Positions 48,149-59,346 of a DNA stretch of 64,000 bases are shown one piece after another. Both the position numbers and the translations under genes were made by a program. Below the pieces are notes generated by a model. That model was not told where the DNA came from, made no database searches, and saw only the letters and a program-made list of their open reading frames with translations. Within the stretch, counting starts at the first letter, position 1. Each line of letters begins with the position of its first letter. This DNA comes from Nymphaea colorata (lineage: Eukaryota > Streptophyta > Magnoliopsida > Nymphaeales > Nymphaeaceae): contig NC_045141.1 in assembly GCF_008831285.2 (NCBI RefSeq), positions 8,545,353 through 8,609,352 on the forward strand, in the 5' to 3' direction.

Positions 48149-49796
48149 TCTGTTTGCATCCCAAAATTTTCATTGGTTTTGGAGTGCTCCAGAAAAATGA
48201 GGTTTTTGTTTTGAAAGAGGAAAGAACGGGACTCGCCCGTCGGTACGAGGATCGACCGTTCCTAGCACCTTTATTGGGGGTAATCAACCCAAGGGTTATG
48301 TTTATCATTGATGCATTTCGTTTTAACTTAAACATCTTTTTGATTCTATATGCGGTGTAGAAAATATTGAAAGTTTGAAGTTCAAACTTTGAAAAGGTTC
48401 TTGAAGAGTTGCTTGAAAATGTGAAATGTTTTGAGGAAAAAGTGGAACTAGTAAATATCATTTGAAAAACTTGTGAAATCATTTTGAAATCACTTTAGTG
48501 TTCTCTTAAGACTTTAAGTAGGTTTGAGATTTTGCTATAATTCGGTTACCACCTAGCTAGGGCTTCATCCCTTCTTGCTTAAGTTCTTTTGGAGAGATGC
48601 TTGTGATCATAAGTGAAATAAAGTGGGTGAGAATGCATGGATGCATTTATCCTATATGATTGAAAGAATGTAAAACATTCCTACCACAACATTCATCTAA
48701 AGTCATTCCTATTACAACATACATCTAAGATTTCGTTGTTATAATTATTGTATATAAGAAGGAAAAGTTTTTGAAAAGCGATAGGGATTGTAGACCATCA
48801 AGCATGATTCCAACATTGGGTTATTACTTGGTTTGTGGTCTTAATGAAGTTGGTAAATAGAAAGTTCGTGAGAGGAGAATGTTAAAAAGAATACAAGAGA
48901 TAAAACACTCTTATGAAAAGAAAAAGAGATAGATAGAGAAAGACATGCATATATGTGTGTACATACAATCACATATACACATATATGAAAGCTTAAGAGA
49001 AAAAGATATAGTGATTTGAAGAGAGAGAGATTTTAGAGGCAAATAAAAATATCATACGTATATATGGGTACGAGAAATTTTATAAGAGAAGATATTTGTC
49101 TTGAAAAGAGGAATAAATATTTGAAAGAGAGGAAATAGAGCACATGTACATACGTATTCATGCACATATGAAAATTTATAAAATGAAAAGTGAAAGCATA
49201 GAGAGAGAAAGATGGGGGGTCATCATGCTGGAATAGATGTATATAACATGTGTATACATCCATACCTTCACAAGATTAGAAATCAAGAAACAACTTAAAA
49301 TTACCAACTTCAAGTTTTATGTGAGCCGGAGGGGAGCTTGGACTCATGTAAGAGTCTAAGCTAAGTGCCTAAGGCCATGTTAGAAGGTTCCTTTTGAAAA
49401 TGTTTTTGAAAATAAGCATAAAATGTTATTATTTAGTTTGTTGTAAGGGATATATTTTTCCACCGTTGGGTATGCAAGAAAACAAGCAACATAACGAGAC
49501 ACTCGTTAGGGTTCCTAATGTGATGATTAAGAAGGAAACTAGCACAAAATGACATGCAAATGCATATTAACATGTACATTTTCGTGAGGGTTTATCCCGG
49601 GTTGGACAAGTCCCAACCTCAAAAATTAATATGAAAATAAAGAGTCCCCAAACCACACTCTCATTCCCACCACACATTCACCTATAAGTAGAAAACCAAG
49701 CAACTATGCATGGAAAATATATAGACAACATTCAAGGAAGGAAAAGAGAAAGAGGATGACGGAAAGTGCAAGGTTCAATTAGGAGGGAGGACATGA

Positions 49797-50740
49797 TGTA
49801 ACTATGAAATGATATGTCACCTCATCTTCTCATGTTCCCAGTGCACTTGAGTATAGCCTCTTGACTCTAAAATAGAGATTGAGAGCTATTTCCTTGGCCA
49901 TGGGGAAATAGAGAATACAGAAAAATAAGAGGAAGCAAAAGAACAACAAGAATGTATTAATGAAAATAAAGAACATGATTAAAATGAAAGATCATCTCAT
50001 TTTTTCATGCTCCCGGCGCACTTGAGCATAGCCTCTTGTCTCTAAAAAGAGATTGAGTGCTACCTCCTTTAGCCATAGGGAGATGAAGATGAGGAGAAAA
50101 TGTAGAAAGAAAAACAATGCCATATTTAATAAAAGAGAAAGCATGATTCAATCACGAAATGAAAGATCATCTCATCCTTCCATGCTCCAAACGCACTTGA
50201 ACATAGCCTCTTGTCTCTAAAAAGAGATTGAGTGCTATCTCCTTTGGCTATGGGGAGAGGAAGAAGGGAGAAAAGAAAATAACAAGAACAAGGCTATATT
50301 GAAGAAATGAAATAACAATAATAACAAGAATATATTCACGAAGGGAAATAACAACAACAACAAGAATATTTGAAAGAGCATGATTTAATCATAAAATAAA
50401 ATATCATCTCATCTTCTCATGCTCCCAGTGCACTTGAGCATAGCCTCTTGTCTCTAAAAAGAGGTTGTGTGCTGTCTCCTTTGACCATGGAGGGATGAAG
50501 ATGAGAAGAGAAAATGAAAACAATCAACAAGACTATGTTCAAGAAAAAGGAATAGCATAATAATAAGGACATATTAATAAAATAACAACAACAACAAGAA
50601 TATTTGAAAGAACATGATTTAATCATAAAATAAAATATCGTCTCATCTTCTCATGCTCCCGGTGCACTTGAGCATAGCCTCTTGTCTCTAAAAAGAGGTT
50701 GTGTGCTATCTCCTTTGGCCATGGGGAGATAAAGATGAGA
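49797..50740. repeat. Five-copy tandem repeat, 175-237 bp units
   Basis: A block CATCTCATCTTCTCATGCTCCCGGTGCACTTGAGCATAGCCTC TTGTCTCTAAAAAGAGATTG recurs with its CACTTGA at 49844, 50019, 50194, 50431 and 50665. The first two periods are exactly 175 bp. The last two are 237 and 234 bp because the AACAACAACAAGAATAT-type spacer has grown. The array lies inside the transcribed part of the 5' LTR. Confidence 0.85.
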
Positions 50741-51013
50741 GGAAAAAAAAAAGAATGCGAGGGATGATGATTACGTACCTCTTATGAGAAATGACCTAAG
50801 GAAGATAAACACCTTCACTTGAAAATCCCCTTTCAGTGAAGCTCCAAGATGATGCCTCCAAGAGGGTTGTAGCTTGTTCTAAGTTAGAGAGGGAAATGGA
50901 GAGAGGCAGAGGGAGAGAGAGAGAGCTCAAGAGAAACTCTAAGTCTTCAAGTGAGAATACACTAGAGTTTCTCCCAATGGCCAATCTTACCCAAGAGGGG
51001 GGAAAATGAGAGG

Positions 51014-51021
51014 TATTTATA
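51014..51021 (-). promoter_or_regulatory. TATA box of Tat LTR
   Basis: TATAAATA on the minus strand, directly downstream (in transcription sense) of the 71-72-bp repeat array. The next transcribed sequence is CCTCTCATTTTCCCCCCTC. No other TATA of comparable quality was seen in the LTR. Confidence 0.55.
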
Positions 51022-51059
51022 GAAGATTTTGGAGCCAAAACCCTAAATTTGAATTTTTT

Positions 51060-51555
51060 GACCTAAAAAGACTAAAATAACCCTTTAAAAGAAGATTTTT
51101 TGGTCAAAAGGAAGGACAAATGGTCTTGTCCATCCGAAAAGACTAAAATTACCCTCTAAAAGAAGGTTTTTGGTCAAAAGGAAGGGTAAATGGGTCTTGT
51201 CTAACCAAAAAGACTAAAATCACCCTCTAAGAGGAGATTTTTTTGTCAAAAAGAAGGAAAATTGGTCTTGTCCACTCAAAAATACTAAAATCACCCTCTA
51301 AGAGGAGATTTTTTTGTCAAAAGGAAGGGCAAATTGGTCTTGTCCACCCAAAAAGACTAAAATCACCCTCTAAAAGCAGATTTTTTGGTCAAAAGGAGGG
51401 GCAAATTGGTCTTGTCCACTCAAAAAGACTAAAATCACCCTCTAAAAGCAGATTTTTTTGTCAAAAGGAGGGAGAAATTGGTCTTGTGCACCCAAAAAGA
51501 CTAAAATCACCCTAAAAAGGAGATTTTTGGTCAAATGGAGGGGCAAATGGGTCTT
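51060..51555. repeat. Seven-copy 71-72-bp minisatellite in U3
   Basis: GACTAAAAT (once TACTAAAAT) recurs at 51070, 51141, 51212, 51283, 51355, 51427 and 51499: periods 71, 71, 71, 72, 72, 72. Each unit has the order CAAAAAGACTAAAATCACCCTCTAA, GGAGATTTTTTTGTCAAAAGGA and a GGGCAAATTGGTCTTGTCCA end. The array starts about 40 bp upstream of the TATA box of the LTR (minus sense). An open frame of 90 codons across it is a by-product of the 72-bp period. Confidence 0.9.
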
Positions 51556-51819
51556 AAATGATCGATTTGGATCTGAACTTGGGTTTTGGATCTAATTTGG
51601 ATATGGAAGTTGTATTTTGGATCTAATTCCGATCTAAATTTGAGTTTCGTGCTTGGATAAAACATCATAATCTTTTAGAAAAATTTGAGGTGATTACATG
51701 AGGAAGAATCGTTTACTCTAGAAGAAGTAGATGAATGAAGCTCCTCCCTGATCCTCTTGTACTCAAATCCCGTCGAAGGAGCATTTCTGAAGGAAAATAT
51801 AATGACAAATAAATGGTTT

Positions 51820-53112
51820 ATCAAGGGAAGAAGGATTCAAAGGTGGCTAAAGTAGTGGTCTAAAACTAATAGTAAGGTATGTATTAATCTTGAATCTGAC
51901 CAGATAAAAGGTATCGATCTTGAATATGACTCCTCCCTTGATAATGAATGAGCATGTAAGCTTTTGTTGGCCACACTTCAATAAAAGTCTTACAATAAAA
52001 AAGAAAGTTTATGGATTTTTGATGAATGAAAAAGCTATGTGATAGCTTCAATAGGATTTTTGGCGGAGCTTTCTTGATGTGGTTCAGTACCAAAGACTCT
52101 AAACAATTTGTTAATGAGAAAAAGAAAAAAAAATTGCAGTAACACATGAATGTTAAAGGATTAGATTCAAATAAAATCACATGTTACCATCTCAAATTTA
52201 TCAGATATTCATAATTCCAATTCGAATTTGGATTTAAATATGAAGGAAGAAAAATCCATGGCGTATCCACATTCGAATTTGATTTAAATTCACAATCCAA
52301 ACTTGATTTTAGATTTACATCCACACCTGAATCCAACTTTAAAATACAAGAGCCAAAACCACATTACGATATGTTAAGAATGTATAGATATTCAAAACGT
52401 ATAAATTGGGTATATGATAATTCATTTGAAATTGAATTCGAAAGGAAACCTGAATAGGAATATGATGGGATATTTAGTTAAAACTGAAGCCGAATTCGAA
52501 TCCAATCAAAAGTCATTTCTTAAATATAAAGCCCATTCAATTTTTTTAATTAAAGTGTCACTTTTTTCCTTTTTCATATCAACTAACTTTTTCAGAGTAG
52601 TGATTGTGAATACATACATGTGGTTGCTTCTAGAGAATTCTTACTACAAAAAAATACAAAAAATCAATAATTAGTTATTACAGTTTTAACAAATTGTTAT
52701 ACGAATGATTATGTTATGATTTGAAGAGAAACAAATAAACTGATATGAGATGTTGCACCAATCTAGATAGATGAATTCTTCTGAACAAATACTACACCCA
52801 TTAACACGAAGCTAAGCAGAGATATATAGTGGAGAATGATCAGGCCAACCTCCAAATAACTGAAGCATCCAACCACCACCTTTGACATTTCATAATGAAA
52901 AATGAATGCAAAAGATAAAAATGAAGTGGCTGAACTTGGCAATGGTAAAGAAACAAAAATATTTGTTGACAAGTTTCCGAACGCTTCAGCTTTGACACAT
53001 GCAGTGCATTGGCAATCACCTCCCCTACCTCAAAAAAAAAAGAAAAAAAGAAGCAAAAAGGAAAGTTGGGTTGGGGAGAGGAGGATGAGGAGTCATTGCC
53101 ACCCTTGAGGGT
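51820..53112. other. AT-rich stretch with degenerate ATTCGAATTTGG words
   Basis: Bases 52200-52510 consist of repeated degenerate words such as AATTCGAATTTGGATTTAAAT and TTCACAATCCAAACTTGATTT. Similar word series occur at 60290-60490 and 61600-61960, so this may be a decayed dispersed repeat. No coding sequence is recognised. Confidence 0.45.
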
Positions 53113-53120
53113 GTCGAGCA
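53113..53120. repeat. Left target-site duplication of hAT-like element
   Basis: GTCGAGCA directly before the TAGGCATGGGC end. It matches GTCCAGCA at 53893-53900 in 7 of 8 positions. Confidence 0.7.
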
Positions 53121-53892
53121 TAGGCATGGGCCAGCATGATCAGACCCGGCCGGGTAACTTTGCGGACCGGGTATCGGCCTGTACATGCGGCCCGTCGTGG
53201 GCCCGGTAAGCCCAACAATTTTTTTTTTTTTTTTAAATGCATTTTCAAGTCTGTTTTCTTTGTAAAGGTTTCAAACTTTAAAAAATTGAAAGTTCACTTT
53301 AGTCTTCGTTTTCTTCTTTCGCCGTCAGCATTTCACCAGGCTGCATCGCCATCATCGCACCTCCTGGCATGCGCGGCCGTGCCTACCATGCCATCACCAA
53401 TTAGTTGCCTCTTGTTCCAAATCCAAACCATTTGTCGCCGCCCTACTACTGCTCGGCTTGAGGACTCATTGATTCCATTGTCACCAGTCTCCCCCCCTCT
53501 CTCTCTCTGTGTGTGTGTGTGGTGTGTGAATGGTTGTTCTCCATTGGAATGAATCCGACGTGCATGATTGTTCTCCGTTTGGCTGAATCAGGTGACATTC
53601 GTAAGATGGGGAAGGCAGGACAGTGGTTGAAGAGCATGTTGGATTTGGCCCGTCCAATCGGAGCGTGAAGCAGTGGAGGAAAGGTGCAGGAGGAAGTTGC
53701 AGTCTGGCAGAAGCGGTGCCACGGAGGCTGCAAAAATGGGCCAGGCCTCATGCATTCTTATCATGGCCCGGTACTGGGTCCGGCCTGACCCGTTAATAGA
53801 TGGGCCAGGTAGCGGGCTGGCCGGGTCCAAGCCCGGGTAGTTAACAGCACAAAATTGTCGGGTTGGGCTGGCATAGCCGATGCCCAGGCCTA
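53121..53892. mobile_element. Non-autonomous hAT-like DNA transposon
   Basis: The 772-bp segment begins TAGGCATGGGC and ends GCCCAGGCCTA, imperfect terminal inverted repeats (10 of 11 positions). It is flanked by GTCGAGCA (53113-53120) and GTCCAGCA (53893-53900), an 8-bp target duplication with one mismatch. Eight-base duplications and TA(G)GG-type ends rich in GGCCGGGxxGGG subterminal words are typical of the hAT superfamily. The subterminal parts (53140-53215, 53750-53870) are full of CCCGG/CCGGG words. No transposase motif is present; inner reading frames are unrelated. It depends on an autonomous relative. Confidence 0.75.
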
Positions 53893-53900
53893 GTCCAGCA
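53893..53900. repeat. Right target-site duplication of hAT-like element
   Basis: GTCCAGCA directly after the GCCCAGGCCTA end; partner of 53113-53120 with one mismatch. Confidence 0.7.
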
Positions 53901-53973
53901 TGCATCTAGTGTTTCTCTTTTTATTTAAAAACAAGAATGTGGGCCCCAAGGTGGATGGCTGGGTCTTTGTGCA

Positions 53974-54008
<35 letters not shown>

Positions 54009-55064
54009 GAACTAATAATAGATGACAAAAGTGCCTTATCACTTTTTTATCTATGTTGTTCTCCCAACCCCGTCATGAAAATGATCAATTTCTATTCTGC
54101 TGGAGGCCGCAAAACCAGTTTTCTCTGCAATCTAAACTTATAGACATGATTTTAAATTTGGTAAGAAACAAACACACACACCACACACACATATATATAT
54201 GTATATTAAGTTAGTCATATTTTGGATGTTAATAATGTTTTTAATAATCTAAAAATGAATGGCTCTTTTAACATCAAAATTTTGAACATTGTAGAAAAGA
54301 ACAATTTTTTCATGAAAATAACTTGAACTGAAACATGATTTTTATAAATTTAGTATTAATTATATAATATTAGGAGGTTCACATTTTATTTAAAATATCT
54401 TTTAATATAAATTTGAGAGGTATGGCTTAACATTATGCGAATCTTAACATTATGAGAAAGGTTAAGATATGGCTGTTGGATTCAATATGTATTTTTGCAA
54501 CCGAGTCCAATATGAACTTTATGCTAAATAAATTTGGATTGCAGATCATATATGTAAAATATTTTTACATAATAAAATCAATGAAGTAAAAGATTAACAA
54601 GAAATCTGACAAGTCCAAAAGGGTGAACTCTTGGGGATGTTGAAGGCTTGGCTTTGGGGATTTTTCTACCAGATTTATTTAGGAGCAAGTAAATTAAGAA
54701 ATTGAATTTTTTCTTTAACACAACCTATAAAAAATGTGCCGATGAGTATTTTTCTCATGTATTCTAGTATTATAACAGATCACGCCACGATTGATGGGAA
54801 TTAAAGTTAATGTGAATGAAGAAAATATAATGAATTGGAGAGAGAAAAGAAGCAGCAATATGAACGTAGCTAGTCTGGAAGAGAAGAAGAATACAGTGTA
54901 AGAAATTGATGAAACAACGTGAAAGGACTGAAGCCAATGAGTAACAACTGACAGAATTGAGGGTGGAATTTCTTGAGCCATCAAGGGCCGAATTTCTTCC
55001 GTAACTTGATTACTTCAGCGCTCTACCACTCGCAAGAGGATAATGTGGTGGTGGTGGTGATCAA
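53901..55064. other. AT-rich intergenic with (AT)n microsatellite
   Basis: An (AT)n run lies at about 53976-54006 and (AC)n/(AT)n at about 54173-54202. The rest is AT-rich with no recognised gene. It would include the promoter of the resistance-gene relic starting near 55.1 kb, but no reliable TATA-to-ATG arrangement could be assigned. Confidence 0.5.
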
Positions 55065-55134
55065 ATGGACCCACCTGCTCAATTTGAATTTTATGTGCAG
55101 TTTTTTGCCTATTTTCTTCGCATCCTTCTGAAAA

Positions 55135-58100
55135 TTGCTTCTCTTCCTCTGCCCTTCAATCTACCAAGAAACTGGGAGTGGGGTTGCAGGAGATGGGGAG
55201 GCAATAGACGCTCTTGTGCAAACAGCCATTTCTACTGCAACCAATTTGTTGAAAGAGACGAAAGACTACATCTTGAATGCCAAAGATGATCTGAAGAAGC
55301 TCCAAAGGATCCTGAAAATCTTCCAAAAGGCCATCAAAGATGCTGATCGAGTCCTTTTTCAGCAAGGAGTGCGACAGAGAACTAGAGTTTGAGCTCAAGG
55401 ATGTTGTTTATGATGCCGAGGACATCATCGAAGGATATTGAAGCAAAATTGAGGCCTGCAAGAGGGATCAGGTACGGAGATGGTCTTTACAGCGCTCTCT
55501 TCCTATTACAAAGATGTTTCTTTTCGTTACCAACTTGGTAACAAAATGAAGAAAATCAATGAAAGGCTTGATAAAATAAAGAAAGATTGGGACATGGTGG
55601 ATAGGCTCAAAACAACACCAAAAGGGTGTGGTAAGGACCTGTTCAATGTGAACATGTCAACCCCAAAGAGGCAACCGATCACATAGGTATACAACTGCCC
55701 ATAGGCAGGGAGATGATAAAAGGTGTTAGTAGAAATGCTCTCCTCGAATGACTTTTGTAGTAAGACTGAGAAGGGTGGTGCTTCTATTATCTCCATTGTT
55801 GGAAAGGGAGGGATCGGTAAAATGACTCTTGCAAACATGGTATTTAATGAAGTTGAACAACAGTTCATGGAACGCAGGTGGTGGGTTTGTGTTTCGGAAA
55901 GGCCAAACCATAAGGATTTGGTGCGGCAGATACTAAGGGAAGTGTGCAAGAGTTCTGCAGAAAACACTAATTGTTCCTTGACTGACTTATGCACACAATT
56001 ACTGAACGAGCTCTCAAAGGAAAAAAATTTGTTGGTCCTAGGGATGTATGGGAAGTAAAATGGTGGGACAAAGAGATAGGGGGAACATTGATGGCGGGTG
56101 CAATCGGGAGAAAAATTTTGATTACCAGTAGAAAGAAATATGTGTCGGAGGGGATGGGTGCTTTTTATATGCATGAATTTCAAGAATTTAGTTTCCACCA
56201 AAGTTGGTACTCGTTTGTGAAGGAGGTTTTAAGAGAAGGCCAAACAGAAGAAGATTCGGTGATGCATAAGATCAGATTTGTTGGAGAGGGAATAGTAAAG
56301 AAGTGTGGTGGGTTGCCACTTGTGATTAAGATGGTGGGGTCCATGATGCGCACCAAGAAAATGAGTAGGGAGGACTGGAAGTCTGTCTGGATAGTAAGAT
56401 ATGGAATGGAAGACTCCTGAAGCCTCATCATCGTCCACTGAAATGGGTGGCGATATTCTTCCGGTCTCATGCTGAGCTATGATGACTTGCCATATTATTT
56501 GAAGAGTTGTTTTGTGTATTGCTGCATTTATCCAAAGGATTATGAGATTGAAAGGGAGACATTGGCCATGCAATGGGTGGCACACGGATTGATTGAGGAA
56601 GGCATAGATGTTGAAGCGACAGCAATCCAATAACATGAAGATTTGACAAGGCAGTGTTTGATTGAAGAAATTGATTTGAAGAACTTCAAATTGCGTCACA
56701 TTTTGCATGACCTTGCCTTATATATAGGTGGAAGGGAATATGGCAATGCCTCTACTTGGTGTACATGATGCAGAGGCACACAAGCAAATACCTTGGAAAC
56801 AGCAAATAAGGTGTGCACATTGTTGGCTGTTTCCAATTCTTACTTGCAGGTTTATATTGAACACTTGACCAATTTCAAGTGGTTGAGGGTGTTGTCATTG
56901 AGGGATGCGAAATGGATGAGCTGCCAAAGTCCATTGAATATCTTTCACTTGTAAAATATCTCGATCTAAGCAATTCTAAAGTGAGATGGTTGCCCAGTTC
57001 AATCTGCCGACTCTGTAACTTGCAAACATTGGATTTAAATTATAGTAAAATTGAAGAGTTGCCCAAGGAAATGGGCGAACTCTGCAACTTAAGGTATCTT
57101 GGGCTGAAATGGACATCAGAATTGAAATTTATAGCGGAAGGCTTGGGGAAGCTTACCAATTTACGGATGACAAAGGGGACTCAAGGGTTGGAGGGGACAA
57201 GAAAAGCAATTGATTGTGCAAGAAATGCACAATTGCTTAAGGAGAAGCATGGCATAATTAGTTTGGAATTCTACTGGAGGTGTTTCTGAACAGAGTGGTA
57301 CTTCTGAACAGAGTAATGATGAACAGGGTGGGGCTTCTGAACAGAGTGGTGCAGTGGAGGCATTGGAACCTCCAATAAGGGAAAGATGCCAGCTTGGCAT
57401 TTGAATACTGAGTATACCAAGCTACATTCACTAAAGCTAGAAAGATGCCATTTTTGAGAAAAACTAATAAGCATTACCCCGTTGAAAGTACTAAATGTCA
57501 TCAATTGCCCAGCACTATGTGAAATAGCTAGCATGCCTGCCTTGGAGTCGTTGAAGGTGGAGGAATGTTGCAGCCTAGAGCAATTACCTCATCACATGCC
57601 TGCTCTCAAGTCGTTGAAGGTGTACGGACCTAATAGCTTGAAGGCTCTTGTTAACTTTCCTTTACTTGAGGAGTTGATGGTGGATGGTTTGCTCAACTGG
57701 AAGGGTGGCCAGCAGATGGATTAGGGGAAACAACATTGACTTCTATGCCAAGGTTAAGAGAGGCAAATTTTTTGAATTGTCCAAAGATGCAGACAGAGGC
57801 TTGCTTGATGCTCTATTGGAGCTGGCCGGGCATGACGGTCAAGTGACTCAGCTCCAAAGTCTGTCAGTGTGTTGTTGCCTAAGTGCAAGATTGGGATGGA
57901 AATTCCTTGAGCAACTGCCTAACCCCATTGAGTTAAGGTTGGATCCAGACTCAGCAGTACTACAGCCATCGCCATTGCCATCAGAGGTATCAACATTTCT
58001 ACCCTCCCTCAAGTCTCTGTTTTGAACGACACAAATGTTGATGAGGTCTAATTGGGAAAGGGTACCTCAATGGTTGTGGGGTCTATCCCATCTGGAGACA

Positions 58101-58480
58101 TTGTACCTAAACTATTTCTATGAGGACATCAGCTTGGGAGGCCACTGGCAATGCCTCCCAAAACTGAGATACCTAGAGCTTCAATACTTCCCCAAGCTGT
58201 AGTCTCTGGTAGACATTACTACCCACCAAAATGAAAATGATGCAGTAGCAACAACATGTCCCACGGATGCAAACGAACAGATCGCCTGCCTCTCGAAGCT
58301 TGAAAAGTTGGTAATTTACTTTTGTCCAGCACTCCATCTGCCGCAGGAACTCAGAGACCATCTTGGGGAAAGGTTATCCATCCTAGGCTAAAGTGGTTGA
58401 GGTGCTGTTATATCATGTTACGGAACCTTTTCTGTTTCTAGGCTGAAGCCTTCAGTATTTACATATGTCCTGCACTTGAT
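55135..58480 (+). pseudogene. CC-NB-LRR disease-resistance pseudogene
   Basis: Plant NLR immune receptor relic. Coiled-coil (Rx-N) part: AIDALVQTAISTATNLLKET (from about 55200) and, after a shift near 55378, LKDVVYDAEDIIEGY. NB-ARC: P-loop GKGGIGKMTLA at 55801-55833 (the Thr/Ser after Lys is Met); kinase-2 at 56030-56050, broken by a one-base loss before D-V-W; RNBS-B GRKILITSRKKYV (about 56110); GLPL at 56308-56322; then a new frame with LPYYLKSCFVYCCIYPKDYE (about 56485) and QWVAHGLIEEG; a MHD-like I-L-H-D near 56710. LRRs: LRVLSL, LPKSIEYLSLVKYLDLSNSK (about 56920-56985), LPSSICRLCNLQTLDLNYSK, LPKEMGELCNLRYLGL; later repeats 57480-58350. At least six frameshifts or stops. Length is normal for a single-exon CNL (about 3.3 kb). 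NLRs detect pathogen effectors in the cell. A start codon could not be fixed. Confidence 0.9.
57284..57350 (+). repeat. Short TCTGAACAGAGTGGT repeat in the LRR linker
   Basis: Units TCTGAACAGAGT at 57284, 57303 and 57336, with a related GATGAACAGGGT between, encode S-E-Q-S-G-T/N repeats in the frame that continues into V-E-A-L-E-P-P. This is the loop where related NLRs have a short acidic stretch before the next LRR, so it is an in-gene expansion. Confidence 0.6.
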
Positions 58481-59130
58481 CTGCCGCAGGAGTTATCTTG
58501 GAGGAAAGGTAACAATTATCCGATATGTTTTAGTGTTTAAAATTGGTGACAGATTGTAACTATATTTTTTTTGGTCAAGTATGAATCTTTTGCATTTTGT
58601 CGGCTCTTTTTTTCTCTCCCTTGTTTGATTTAGGTCTTGTATATTTTTTATGTCATGTTTTCCATCTGCAAAAGTAGAGTGAATCTGTAAAAATCAATAG
58701 ATTGCAACTGCTTTCAGCAAACATGATAGAAGTCAATAGGACTTGGTCATGTTGGTGTGTTTCACTGAGAACATCAGCTTGAGAGGCCACAGGAAATGCC
58801 TCCCGAAACTGAGAAAGCCAGTTCTTTTTTACTTCCCCAATGTCAAGTCTTCTGGTGGGTGCAAATAGTATTACTCCTCAACAAAATGATGCAGTAGCAA
58901 CCACATTTCTCACGGATAAACAGGAACAGATCGCCTTCTTCTAGAAGCTTCAATGGTTAAGCAGCCAAGAGACCATCTTGGTGAAGGGTTTACAATTACT
59001 AAAATGTTTTAGTGTGTAAAAATCGGTGACAGATTGAAACTAATTTTTTTTTGTTAAACATGAATCTTTTTGCTTTTTGTCGGCTCTTTTCTTTCCTCCC
59101 GTGCTTGATTTAGGACTTGTAAAATTTTTA
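58122..59130 (+). repeat. Direct duplication of the NLR 3' end
   Basis: Bases 58122-58340 (GAGGACATCAGCTTGGGAGG ... CGGATGCAAACGAACAGATCGCC) recur at 58767-58950 with about 80% agreement by eye. The untranslated block TGACAGATTGTAACTA ... TTTGCATTTTGTCGGCTCTTTT (58546-58640) recurs at 59026-59120. Offsets are 645 and 480 bp, so the second copy lost about 165 bp. The C-terminal LRR coding sequence plus 3' UTR was duplicated in tandem. Confidence 0.75.
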
Positions 59131-59288
59131 TGCCTGTTTTCCATTTTCTCTTTCACCCACCACACAGTTGGTCTATTAGTTCTTAGCCCATCCAACCACC
59201 ATTTAATTTTTATGCATCCACATAATATTTTTCTTCCTTTATTTTTCTTGACTGTCACATCATGATAGAATGGACAGTCATAGTATGC

Positions 59289-59346
<58 letters not shown>

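Larger units (their letters stand above)
40846..51820 (-). mobile_element. Tat/Ogre-like Ty3/gypsy element, truncated by gap
   Basis: Reading right to left: 5' LTR (about 51.8 kb to 48151), primer-binding site (48131-48148), extra ORF1, gag, protease with D-G-G, G-patch-like linker, reverse transcriptase, RNase H and a second RNase H. The extra ORF before gag, the D-G-G-S protease and the dual RNase H are diagnostic for the Tat lineage, of which Ogre elements are the giant members. All coding parts carry stops or shifts. The element is interrupted at the gap, so integrase and the 3' LTR are not seen. The right limit is approximate because no partner LTR is available. Confidence 0.8.
48151..51820 (-). 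repeat. 5' LTR of Tat/Ogre-like element
   Basis: The left end (3' end of the LTR on the minus strand) is ACA at 48151, fixed by the primer-binding site. A TATAAATA box on the minus strand lies at 51014-51021. Upstream of it, in U3, is a seven-copy minisatellite. Downstream, in the transcribed part, is a five-copy larger repeat. The right end is uncertain; TGTCATTATATTTTCC starting at about 51814 on the minus strand is one possible TG start with matching TGT...ACA ends. A length of about 3.7 kb is in the range of Ogre LTRs. Confidence 0.6.

Noticed and set aside
51243-51515. 90-codon frame with a 24-residue repeat that looks like a repeat protein
   Set aside because: The frame exists only because the DNA minisatellite has a 72-bp period in these copies; neighbouring 71-bp units break it.
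55527-56201. 224-codon minus-strand frame over the NLR
   Set aside because: It is a shadow of the NB-ARC coding strand, which carries the P-loop and other motifs in order.
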